Assembly: GCA_934477985.1 (NCBI GenBank)
Contig: CAKSOR010000157.1
Location: forward strand, 1-6,480
Source of the DNA: an uncultured Eubacteriales bacterium
GTDB taxonomy: Bacteria > Bacillota > Clostridia > Oscillospirales > CAG-272
Length of the DNA stretch: 6,480 nt
Direction: 5' to 3'
Part shown: piece after piece, positions 1 through 5,221 of the stretch
How positions within the stretch are numbered: position 1 is the stretch's first letter
How the letters are laid out: every line of letters starts with the position of its first letter
The notes under the pieces: model-generated
The model's input: only the letters and a program-made list of their open reading frames with translations
Database searches by the model: none
What the model was told of the DNA's origin: nothing
Position numbers and translations under genes: made by a program

Positions 1-16
1 CTAAACAAAGAATTCG

Positions 17-37
17 ACCAGTTGCGACGCAACTGGT
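17..37. repeat. Palindromic repeat copy 1
   Basis: A perfect inverted repeat, ACCAGTTGC-GAC-GCAACTGGT (10-bp arms around one central base if G/C of the loop are paired). The same arms recur at 78-98 with GTA in the centre. The arms are conserved while the centre differs, as expected of a dispersed palindromic (REP-like) element or a structured RNA stem. No T-tract follows, so it is not a simple terminator. Confidence 0.8.
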
Positions 38-77
38 GCGTGGTAGGTCCCACGTCAAGAATTTTTGTGACGTATGA

Positions 78-98
78 ACCAGTTGCGTAGCAACTGGT
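78..98. repeat. Palindromic repeat copy 2
   Basis: Second copy of the 21-bp palindrome, ACCAGTTGC-GTA-GCAACTGGT, starting 61 bp after the first copy and in the same arrangement. Between the copies lie two overlapping smaller inverted repeats: CGTGG (39-43)/CCACG (50-54) and ACGTCA (52-57)/TGACGT (68-73). They share bases 52-54, so they cannot fully form together. Confidence 0.8.
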
Positions 99-101
99 GA
101 A

Positions 102-160
102 AAGGCGCAAGCAGATGCGTGCTTAAGGCGCAAGCCGTGAATTGTGCGGTGTTGCCTTAA
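102..160. repeat. Direct repeat plus imperfect long hairpin
   Basis: An 11-bp direct repeat AAGGCGCAAGC occurs at 102-112 and 125-135. The second copy lies in an imperfect hairpin: TTAAGGC (123-129) pairs with GCCTTAA (154-160), then after a bulge AA-GCCG (132-137) pairs with CGGT-..-TT (147-153, one G-T pair). No ORF with a ribosome binding site covers this stretch. Function unknown; it may be part of the same non-coding element as the palindromes to its left. Confidence 0.5.
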
Positions 161-193
161 ATAGCCGTCGGCGCGAAACGAACCGCAGATAAC

Positions 194-215
194 AGCTTTT
201 TTGCGAAAACAAGCT
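194..215. repeat. AT-rich inverted repeat
   Basis: AGCTTTTTT (194-202) can pair with AAAA-c-AAGCT (206-215) across a GCG loop, with one bulged base. A 10-bp piece, AACAGCTTTT (191-200), recurs exactly at 496-505 inside another hairpin in the leader of the small heat-shock gene. Downstream, the weak stem TTGT-gctc-ACAA (242-253) precedes a T-rich run (258-271), possibly a weak terminator for something to the left. The rest of 161-288 shows nothing further. Confidence 0.4.
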
Positions 216-288
216 CGGAAACGAAGGTTTATATGTGATGTTTGTGCTCACAACACGTTTTTTTCTTTTTTATTGTTCCGCGGGAGTC

Positions 289-317
289 TTGTTTCAAGTT
301 CAGAGATGAGGTATAAT
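289..317 (+). promoter_or_regulatory. Sigma-A-type promoter for the hsp20 transcript
   Basis: TTGTTT (289-294), a 17-bp spacer and a perfect TATAAT (312-317). Transcription would start near 324, about 250 nt before the small heat-shock protein ATG at 576, and no better promoter lies closer to that gene. I see no CIRCE-type (HrcA) inverted repeat or CtsR-type heptad repeat around it. If the gene is heat regulated, control may therefore lie in the leader RNA rather than at this promoter. Confidence 0.75.
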
Positions 318-323
318 ATATAT

Positions 324-560
324 GTAAAAAGAAAAGGGGTCAGGAGACCCGGAGGGTGATAAAAGCAGTCTGAAGTCGAAGCGTGAGCAACGCAAAAAAC
401 AAAAAGCGCGGTGTGCGCGATAAATTTAAGCAAAGCATGGGACAAACTGAATTAATCAGTGCTTCCCTTGTACGCGGTACAGTGGATCACGCAAAAACAG
501 CTTTTGCAAAAAAGTCTGAGTGTCAGCGTATCCGCGGTGTCGCGGATTCAGATATATAAA
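324..560 (+). ncRNA. Long structured leader or candidate structured RNA upstream of hsp20
   Basis: The roughly 250-nt untranslated stretch between the predicted start site and the hsp20 ribosome binding site holds a chain of stable hairpins: GGGTC-AGGA-GACCC (337-350), GCGT/ACGC (381-393), GCGC/GCGC (406-418), GGGA..ACTGA-attaa-TCAGT..TCCC (439-467), GTAC-gcg-GTAC (470-480), GCAAAA-acagc-TTTTGC (491-507) and ATCCGCG-gtgt-CGCGGAT (530-547). Just after the first hairpin, GGAGGGTGAT (351-360) resembles a ribosome binding site but has no usable start codon. GTGAT (356-360) could pair at long range with ATCAC (486-490), closing a domain. It could be an independent structured RNA, for example one of the large Clostridia families such as raiA (not verifiable here), or a cis-regulatory leader. 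The 3' boundary is uncertain. Confidence 0.45.
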
Positions 561-568
561 CAGGAGGG
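515..568 (+). promoter_or_regulatory. Hairpin next to the hsp20 ribosome binding site (possible RNA thermometer)
   Basis: A perfect 7-bp stem ATCCGCG (530-536)/CGCGGAT (541-547) with loop GTGT can be extended by TCTGA (515-519)/TCAGA (548-552). The outer left strand has a competing partner, CTGA (516-519)/TCAG (523-526). The ribosome binding site AGGAGGG (562-568) lies 10 nt beyond the extended stem, 7 nt before ATG 576. TCCCT (464-468) upstream is complementary to AGGGA (565-569) and could mask it. Masked binding sites are common in bacterial hsp20 leaders, but no ROSE or fourU signature is evident, so the thermometer reading is inference. Confidence 0.35.
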
Positions 569-575
569 ATTCATT

Positions 576-1004
576 ATGTTACCCAGCATTTTCGGTGAAA
601 ACATGTTCGATGATCTTTTCGACGGAGGCTTCTTCGGAGCGCATGACCCGCTCTACGGAAAGCACGCTAAGAACCTGATGAAGACCGACATAAACGATAA
701 AGACGGAAACTACGAGCTCGCGGTCGATCTCCCCGGATTCAAGAAGGATGAGATCAATCTCGACATCAAGGATGGCTATCTTACCATAACCGCTCAGAAG
801 GGGCTCGACAAGGACGAGGAGGACAAGAAGGGTCACGTCATCCGCAAGGAGCGTTACGCAGGTGTCTGCCAGCGCAGCTTCTTCGTGGGCGATGTAAAGC
901 CTGAGAGTGTCAAGGCTAAGTACGAGTCTGGCGTCCTGACGATCAACGTCCCGAAGGAAGAGCCAAAGAAGCTCGCTTCCGGAAGCTCGATCACAATTGA
1001 ATAA
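576..1004 (+). CDS. Small heat-shock protein, Hsp20/alpha-crystallin family
   Basis: A cytoplasmic ATP-independent holdase chaperone that binds unfolding proteins and forms oligomers. The protein is 142 residues, normal for clostridial Hsp18-like proteins. After a short N-terminal arm (residues 1-32) comes the alpha-crystallin domain (about 33-128), with the conserved DLPGFKKDEI (51-60), the RKERYAGVCQRSF segment (90-102) and the GVLTINVPK signature (119-127). The C-terminal ITI (139-141) is the I-x-I motif that docks into neighbouring subunits. The ATG at 576 is chosen because AGGAGGG (562-568) sits 7 nt upstream and homology begins there. An in-frame ATG at 459 would add 39 residues that resemble nothing and run through the hairpin-rich leader. 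The gene is monocistronic, with its own promoter (289-317) and terminator (1033-1068). C98 is the only cysteine. Confidence 0.95.
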   Translation: MLPSIFGENMFDDLFDGGFFGAHDPLYGKHAKNLMKTDINDKDGNYELAVDLPGFKKDEINLDIKDGYLTITAQKGLDKDEEDKKGHVIRKERYAGVCQRSFFVGDVKPESVKAKYESGVLTINVPKEEPKKLASGSSITIE

Positions 1005-1032
1005 ATAGCTCGCTGAAGTCAGTTGACTGAAG

Positions 1033-1068
1033 CCCCCGCCGTTCGGAAGACGAATGGCGGGGGTTTTT
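1033..1068 (+). terminator. Intrinsic terminator of hsp20
   Basis: CCCCCGCCGTTCG (1033-1045) pairs with CGAATGGCGGGGG (1051-1063) over 13 bp with a single G-T pair, loop GAAGA, followed by TTTTT (1064-1068). It ends the plus-strand transcript 19 bp before the convergent activase stop codon. Read from the minus strand the stem is not followed by a T-tract, so it is probably not an efficient terminator for the activase. A small palindrome TCAGT-tg-ACTGA (1019-1030) precedes it. Confidence 0.93.
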
Positions 1069-1086
1069 GCGCTGAATTCTTTTTCG

Positions 1087-1986
1087 TCAGTCAGGCGTCC
1101 TCATTCCGTGTGCCCTGAACACTTCTCTGGCGTTTTCTACATCCTTATCAGTCGTCAGCGCCTCAGGCAGAGTATCCGGCATCCCGAGCGCCGCGTATCT
1201 CGACGCCGCGAGATTGTGATACTTGAGCACCTTCACGCCGGTTATGCCTCTCATTCCGGATAACAGACCGGCGATCTTTTCGCACTCACCGTCGTTGTAA
1301 CCGACGACTAAAGGATATCTTATCTCAATCCGGCAGCCGCGCTCAGACAGATATTGCAGATTTCCGAGTATGAGCGAGTTGTCGCGCCCGGTACAGCGTC
1401 TGTGAACCTCCGGGTCGACCGCCTTTATGTCATAGAGGAAGGTGTCTGTGTACGGGATAATCTGCTCAAGCGTCCCGCGCTCCACATTCCCACAGGTGTC
1501 AATATCGACGTCTACGCAGTGCTCACGGAACTTTTTCGCGAGCGCGACGGCGAATTCCGGCTGTGCGAGACACTCGCCGCCCGAGAGCGTGACTCCGCCG
1601 TTCCCGTTTCTGAAGAACATCTCGTCGCTCATGACCTTTTCGAACAGTTCATCAACACTGTATTCAGTTCCGTAACCGACTATCGCGCCGGTCGGGCAGG
1701 CGTTTGCACACTTAAGGCATCCGGTGCAGACAGACGCGTCCCTGACAGCGCTCCTTTCGCCGACCTTCAAAGCGCCGGTCGGACAGACGGCGGCACAGCT
1801 CCCGCAGCGCACGCATCTTGCGGAAAAAACTGCCGGCTGCGGCTTGAAACCTATGCTCTCCGGATTGTGGCACCAGAGGCATCTGAGCGGACAGCCCTTG
1901 AAGAATATGGTGGTCCGGAGTCCGTCGCCGTCATGTATCTCCATGCGCTTTATTCCGGAAATGATTCCCTTTATATCGTTTGACAT
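1087..1986 (-). CDS. Glycyl-radical enzyme activating enzyme (radical SAM, two ferredoxin clusters)
   Basis: Uses S-adenosylmethionine and a reduced [4Fe-4S] cluster to install the glycyl radical on a partner enzyme of the pyruvate formate-lyase superfamily, in the anaerobic cytoplasm. The 299-residue protein shows the family start GDGLRTTIFFKGCPLRC, with the radical-SAM triad C32-x3-C36-x2-C39. A ferredoxin-like insert follows with two CxxCxxCxxxCP motifs (C58/61/64/68 and C87/90/93/97), then SGGE (135-138, SAM binding), DTCGN (163-167), the DIKAVDPEVHRRCTG segment (186-200) and PLVVGYND (225-232). The insert groups it with activases of the choline/glycerol/hydroxyphenylacetate/arylalkane type and YjjW-like proteins rather than classical PflA, which lacks it. 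The partner cannot be named: no glycyl radical enzyme is in the window. SGGE is followed by C139 where proline is common. The ATG at 1986 has GAAAGG (1995-2000) 8 nt upstream. Divergent to the AraC gene, convergent with hsp20. Confidence 0.95.
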   Translation of the reverse strand: MSNDIKGIISGIKRMEIHDGDGLRTTIFFKGCPLRCLWCHNPESIGFKPQPAVFSARCVRCGSCAAVCPTGALKVGERSAVRDASVCTGCLKCANACPTGAIVGYGTEYSVDELFEKVMSDEMFFRNGNGGVTLSGGECLAQPEFAVALAKKFREHCVDVDIDTCGNVERGTLEQIIPYTDTFLYDIKAVDPEVHRRCTGRDNSLILGNLQYLSERGCRIEIRYPLVVGYNDGECEKIAGLLSGMRGITGVKVLKYHNLAASRYAALGMPDTLPEALTTDKDVENAREVFRAHGMRTPD

Positions 1987-2002
1987 TGCTTTTTCCTTTC
2001 GC

Positions 2003-2057
2003 GTCCGGGCGACTTTAGTGGCGTCAGCGGCGGAGCATTATTCTGCCGACGCCGGAC
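2003..2057 (-). promoter_or_regulatory. Structured 5' leader of the activase gene
   Basis: Given in plus-strand letters: GGCGTCAGC (2020-2028) is complementary to GCCGACGCC (2045-2053) over 9 bp with one mismatch that becomes a G-U pair in the minus-strand RNA, around a 16-nt loop. An outer or alternative stem joins GTCCGG (2003-2008) with CCGGAC (2052-2057), overlapping the inner stem by two bases. The outer arm ends 2 bp from the activase ribosome binding site (1995-2000). This could influence translation. I do not recognise a known riboswitch. Confidence 0.4.
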
Positions 2058-2077
2058 ACGGGTCAGCATTTATATTT

Positions 2078-2107
2078 ATTATATCATACAATGAGCGAAT
2101 ATGTAAA
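2078..2107 (-). promoter_or_regulatory. Promoter of the activase gene
   Basis: Read on the minus strand: TTTACA (2107-2102, five of six consensus bases), an 18-bp spacer and a perfect TATAAT (2083-2078), preceded by TGA to give an extended -10 (TGnTATAAT). The start site would be near 2071, leaving a leader of about 85 nt before the ATG at 1986. Its -35 box lies 36 bp from the -35 box of the divergent AraC promoter, so one bound regulator in 2108-2143 could affect both. Confidence 0.7.
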
Positions 2108-2143
2108 TACACCATCAGAGCAAAAAGATATAAAAATCGGTCA

Positions 2144-2172
2144 TTGACAAACACTGCGAAAAATGCTATAAT
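2144..2172 (+). promoter_or_regulatory. Consensus promoter of the AraC-family gene
   Basis: TTGACA (2144-2149), exactly 17 bp, TATAAT (2167-2172), with TGC just before the -10 (extended -10). This matches the sigma-A consensus at every position. The start site would be near 2179, giving a leader of about 110 nt. A full-consensus promoter is unusual for a regulator gene; the TTG start codon may offset it. Confidence 0.88.
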
Positions 2173-2176
2173 AGAA

Positions 2177-2250
2177 CTGTCCGAAAAACCGGCGGCACAA
2201 GCCGTCAGGGCGGGATTCCTTAAGGTTATCAAACAGAGTTTCCGGGACAG
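2177..2250 (+). promoter_or_regulatory. Possible structured leader of the AraC-family gene
   Basis: CTGTCCGAAA (2177-2186) can pair with TTTC-cg-GGACAG (2241-2250, two bases bulged). It encloses a 6-bp hairpin GGCGGC (2191-2196)/GCCGTC (2201-2206) with loop ACAA and one G-T pair. The outer arm starts at the predicted transcription start, so nearly the whole leader could fold. A role in translation control is inference. Confidence 0.3.
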
Positions 2251-2275
2251 ACCGGCTCAGCTCTCCAAAGAAATC

Positions 2276-2282
2276 AGGTGAT
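2276..2282 (+). promoter_or_regulatory. Ribosome binding site that fixes a TTG start
   Basis: AGGTGAT, continuing as AGGTGATC (2276-2283), is fully complementary to the 3' end of 16S rRNA. It sits 5 nt before TTG 2288. An in-frame TGA (2279-2281) inside this site excludes any earlier start, and no in-frame ATG occurs before residue 97, so TTG is the only start that keeps the N-terminal domain. Confidence 0.85.
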
Positions 2283-2287
2283 CAGAA

Positions 2288-3058
2288 TTGACATACAACA
2301 TAGACCGCGTCGTCAACGTCTTCCACAGTGCCGAACGCTCATGGAGGAGGGATGAAGCGCGTCCGAGACGATATGACGCAGTGCTGATATTCGTCAGCGG
2401 CTCGATCGAATATTATTTTCCAGCAAAGACACTGACAGTGCGCGGCGGAGACTTGCTTTTCCTGCCCGAAAACGTGCCTTACGCCGGGAAAAAGCTCACT
2501 GAGGTCGTTGAATATTACTGCGTCGATTTCCAGTCGGCAAAAGGCTTCACGCTGCCCGACTCGGGTCTTCCGCCCATGATCCGCGCACGGGACTACGGGG
2601 ATTTTCTCTCGCGCTTTGAGAGTCTTAACGATGTCTTCTCAAAGCAGCGCGCCGATGTGCAGCTCCAGTCGAAATCCATCCTCTACGGAATACTCGCGGC
2701 GATTATAAGGAACGAGTATCCGACTGACGAGACCACCTCGACCGACGCGGTGATCGACTATATCTCAGCGAATCTCAGCGATACGAATCTCAGCGTGGCG
2801 TCTGTCAGCGGAAAATTCTTCATAAGCGAGTCGCAGCTCAGGAGAAACATAAAAAAGGCGACAGGTCTGCCGCCCAATGAATATATCCGCCGCCTCCGGA
2901 TAAACCGCGCGAAGAACGAGCTTATTAACACACAGCGTAAGATCTGCGAGATCTCTGAATCCTGCGGATTTTCTACGCCTTATTATTTCTCGAACTGCTT
3001 CACCGAAATCTGCGGAATCTCCCCCAGAGAGTTCAGAAAGCAGAACTCAATGGGGTGA
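2288..3058 (+). CDS. AraC-family transcriptional regulator
   Basis: A 256-residue DNA-binding regulator of the AraC/XylS family. The N-terminal half (about 25-80) reads as a cupin-like ligand-sensing domain, with GGDLLFLPENVPY (53-65) typical of the sugar-sensing members. The C-terminal 100 residues carry the two helix-turn-helix units: LSVASVSGKFFISESQLRRNIKKATG (168-193) and KICEISESCGFSTPYYFSNCFTEICGISPREFR (218-250), the latter being the AraC signature region. Length is slightly below the usual 270-300. It begins with TTG. It is divergent from the glycyl-radical activase and convergent with the LVIVD/solute-binding protein genes. By position the activase is its likeliest target, but the transport genes are also possible. 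Effector unknown. I see no convincing terminator in the 56-bp gap after the stop (3059-3114), only a short CCGG-catat-CCGG hairpin. Confidence 0.93.
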   Translation: MTYNIDRVVNVFHSAERSWRRDEARPRRYDAVLIFVSGSIEYYFPAKTLTVRGGDLLFLPENVPYAGKKLTEVVEYYCVDFQSAKGFTLPDSGLPPMIRARDYGDFLSRFESLNDVFSKQRADVQLQSKSILYGILAAIIRNEYPTDETTSTDAVIDYISANLSDTNLSVASVSGKFFISESQLRRNIKKATGLPPNEYIRRLRINRAKNELINTQRKICEISESCGFSTPYYFSNCFTEICGISPREFRKQNSMG

Positions 3059-3114
3059 TTCCGGCATATCCGGTCTTATAAAAAGCAGATTTCTCCGGCT
3101 TATCCCCGTAAAGC

Positions 3115-5205
3115 TCATAAGTCAAGTCTCACCGCGCATATACCCTGGTGACCGAGCGGGATATACACATTCCCGCCTGAAACCTGAAGGATGTCGGGAT
3201 GACCGTTGAATTTCGCGGAAAAAAGCAGTACAGGCGATTCCGGCGACGAGATGTCGCAGACAGTGACATTCCCATCTATGCGGTCGCTGACCGTCAGGAT
3301 CTTCCCGAAGACCTTCGGTTTTCCCGAAAGCCTCACGCCAGGTATCCTGATCACCTTCCTGTCCGAATACTCAAAATCTCCGCGGATATCGTGTATCACG
3401 TACCCGCCGCAGCAGATCGCAAGCGCCTTGTATTCCTCGCTGAGTCCGGTGACTCCGCTCCGGAAGTTGAGTCTGCCCTGTACGTTTTCAAGCCTCACCG
3501 GCTCGCTGCCAGAGAGATCATACCAGCGCGTATAATTGCCGTTCCACCAGCAGCCGAAATATTTTCCTCCCGAGCCGTTCTCTGTCATCTGGCGGTAGTA
3601 TACAAGCCCGGGGAAATACTTCTCGCTGAGCGCAAGCCGCATGTTTTCCGGATCCGCGGCGTCAATAATGAAGAGCCGCTGATCGTCGGCGTGCGCCATC
3701 AGAAAGCGTCCGGTCGGAATCACCTGTGCGCAGGTCATTCCGGGCATACAGAAGTTTCCGATAGTTCTGAGTCCGCCGCTATCCGCCTCAAGTATATATA
3801 TTCCGGAATCTCCGGCGGCAGCATACAGTTTCCCGTCAAACGCGTGTATGTCGCGAACGAACGGTTCGATTCTGTGCTCAAAAAGCTCATGAAGTCCGCT
3901 GTCAAAGCACTTTATTCCCTCGTTGCCGCAGGCGGCGAAGAATCTTCCGTCAAGCTCCGTGACCGAGTGCACCTGACCGATATTCCGGACGAAAACAGCG
4001 TCTTCTGGAATGTCCTGCCCGGGATGGAGCAGATAAAAGTTCTCGCCGTGCTCAACCGGCTCTTTTTCAGCTTTGCTCGCTTCGGGCGTGAAGTAATCGC
4101 CGTGCGCTTCGACAAGCTCTGAAAAGTCTGCCGCCACCCAGAGTCTGCCATACCCGACCGCGACTCCGGCGACCGGCGCGTAACTGACCTTTTCGTAGTC
4201 AAAGGGAATGATCGGAGGTCTTGTTTTCATCAGCTGATCGGTTATTGTTATCATCTCTCCGAGCTTTTTGTCGGTCGTTACTCCGATGTAATCGACGAGC
4301 ACGGGCGCTTTCGGATCTGAGACATCATATATCCAGACGCCGTTGAAGGTGTGCGAGACTATCGCATAGCGCGAACTTATTGTCACGTCCCACATATCCC
4401 TCTCACAGCAGTAATATCTGTGCGGGAAGAGAGTCCGGGAGAGCTTCTCCGGTCTTTCAGGATCGCTGATGTCATAGATCGAAAAGCCGTTGCCGCGACC
4501 ATAGCCATACTCGTCCGGTGAATATCCCGGGTCGGGTCTCAGGTGCTGACCGAACGCGGCAAAGAGCAGCTTCCCATGAACGCAAATGCCGTCGGTTCGT
4601 CCGTCCACCTCTATTCTTGACAGTTTTCGCGGCGAGTCCGGGTCTGAGACGTCGATGACGTTTATCTCACGTTCGCCCCATGAGCCTGTGAACAGCAGCC
4701 CATCTGAGACCTTGATCGACTGCACCTCGCCGGCGCGTATCGACGATACATGCCGCGGACGCTCGGGAGACGATATGTCGATTATCTCGACGCCAAAGCT
4801 CCGGCAGCCGACAAACAGGTATTTTCCGCAGAAAGTCACGCCTGTCGCGAACTCTACGCTGTCATAGTGGCAGACAACAAACGGCGAGGTTCTGTCTGTC
4901 ATGTCGATGAGCCAGAGACCGTTTTCACGCGCGGTGACCGCGGCGATAATTCGATTTCTTATCTCGGAAACCTCAATCTGCCTGAGATTGCCGAGTCCGG
5001 ACAGCTCCGCGAGCGGTGACTCCGGACGGTCAGGGTTCAGCAGCCTGAATGTTCCGCCGTTGTCGTGGTCGATAAGGCAGAGTGTATCGCGGTAATATTC
5101 TATGTCGCTGCCTCCCTTGCAGGGGAGTTTATTTATTGTGAGCCGTGAGTTCTCTATGTGCGGCGGGATTATTCCGCGCGCGGGGTCGTAGATTCTGAAT
5201 TCCAT
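3115..5205 (-). CDS. LVIVD-repeat beta-propeller protein, apparently cytoplasmic
   Basis: A 696-residue protein built of repeats of the LVIVD type: a strand ending in '(V/I)(I/Y)D(I/V)S(D/S)P..P'. Clear units end near residues 96-111, 138-153, 180-195, 240-255, 289-304 and 647-662. Degenerate units lie around 430, 468, 510-525 and 561-572. Spacing of about 40-60 residues fits beta-propeller blades, and the length would suit two seven-bladed propellers (inference). The family has no general enzymatic role; members are often extracellular or cell-surface. This one has a hydrophilic N-terminus (MEFRIYDPARG), no signal peptide or membrane segment, and many cysteines, which suggests a cytoplasmic protein. 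The ATG at 5205 is preferred because GGAG (5213-5216) lies 7 nt upstream. A longer ATG start at 5310 would overlap the upstream gene by ~90 bp and add 35 unrelated residues. It follows the solute-binding protein gene by 16 bp, so they are probably co-transcribed. Ligand or reaction unknown. Confidence 0.85.
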   Translation of the reverse strand: MEFRIYDPARGIIPPHIENSRLTINKLPCKGGSDIEYYRDTLCLIDHDNGGTFRLLNPDRPESPLAELSGLGNLRQIEVSEIRNRIIAAVTARENGLWLIDMTDRTSPFVVCHYDSVEFATGVTFCGKYLFVGCRSFGVEIIDISSPERPRHVSSIRAGEVQSIKVSDGLLFTGSWGEREINVIDVSDPDSPRKLSRIEVDGRTDGICVHGKLLFAAFGQHLRPDPGYSPDEYGYGRGNGFSIYDISDPERPEKLSRTLFPHRYYCCERDMWDVTISSRYAIVSHTFNGVWIYDVSDPKAPVLVDYIGVTTDKKLGEMITITDQLMKTRPPIIPFDYEKVSYAPVAGVAVGYGRLWVAADFSELVEAHGDYFTPEASKAEKEPVEHGENFYLLHPGQDIPEDAVFVRNIGQVHSVTELDGRFFAACGNEGIKCFDSGLHELFEHRIEPFVRDIHAFDGKLYAAAGDSGIYILEADSGGLRTIGNFCMPGMTCAQVIPTGRFLMAHADDQRLFIIDAADPENMRLALSEKYFPGLVYYRQMTENGSGGKYFGCWWNGNYTRWYDLSGSEPVRLENVQGRLNFRSGVTGLSEEYKALAICCGGYVIHDIRGDFEYSDRKVIRIPGVRLSGKPKVFGKILTVSDRIDGNVTVCDISSPESPVLLFSAKFNGHPDILQVSGGNVYIPLGHQGICAVRLDL

Positions 5206-5212
5206 AATATAT

Positions 5213-5216
5213 CTCC
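5213..5216 (-). promoter_or_regulatory. Ribosome binding site deciding the LVIVD protein start
   Basis: GGAG within CTGGAGAT on the minus strand, 7 nt before the ATG at 5205 and a few bases after the TAA of the upstream gene (5222-5224). It supports starting at 5205 rather than at the upstream in-frame ATG at 5310. Confidence 0.8.
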
Positions 5217-5221
5217 AGATT

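Noticed and set aside
234..252. CRP-like site TGTGA...TCACA
   Set aside because: The half-sites are 9 bases apart instead of 6, and Crp-type control by this motif is not expected here.
351..375. GGAGGGTGAT as a ribosome binding site of a leader peptide
   Set aside because: No start codon lies at suitable spacing, and the overlapping GTG frame ends after five codons.
248..445. 65-codon minus-strand ORF
   Set aside because: It overlaps the hsp20 promoter and leader on the opposite strand, has no clear ribosome binding site and resembles no known protein.
459..575. 39-residue N-terminal extension of the Hsp20 frame from ATG 459
   Set aside because: It runs through the hairpins of the leader, has no binding site, and ATG 576 has an ideal AGGAGGG and matches the family start.
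1354..1983. 209-codon plus-strand ORF
   Set aside because: It is an antisense shadow of the activase gene, whose motifs are unmistakable.
3059..3114. Terminator between the convergent AraC and LVIVD genes
   Set aside because: Only a 4-bp CCGG stem (CCGG-catat-CCGG) without a T-tract is present; too weak to call.
3199..4122. 307-codon plus-strand ORF
   Set aside because: It is an antisense shadow of the LVIVD gene with no binding site or recognisable domain.
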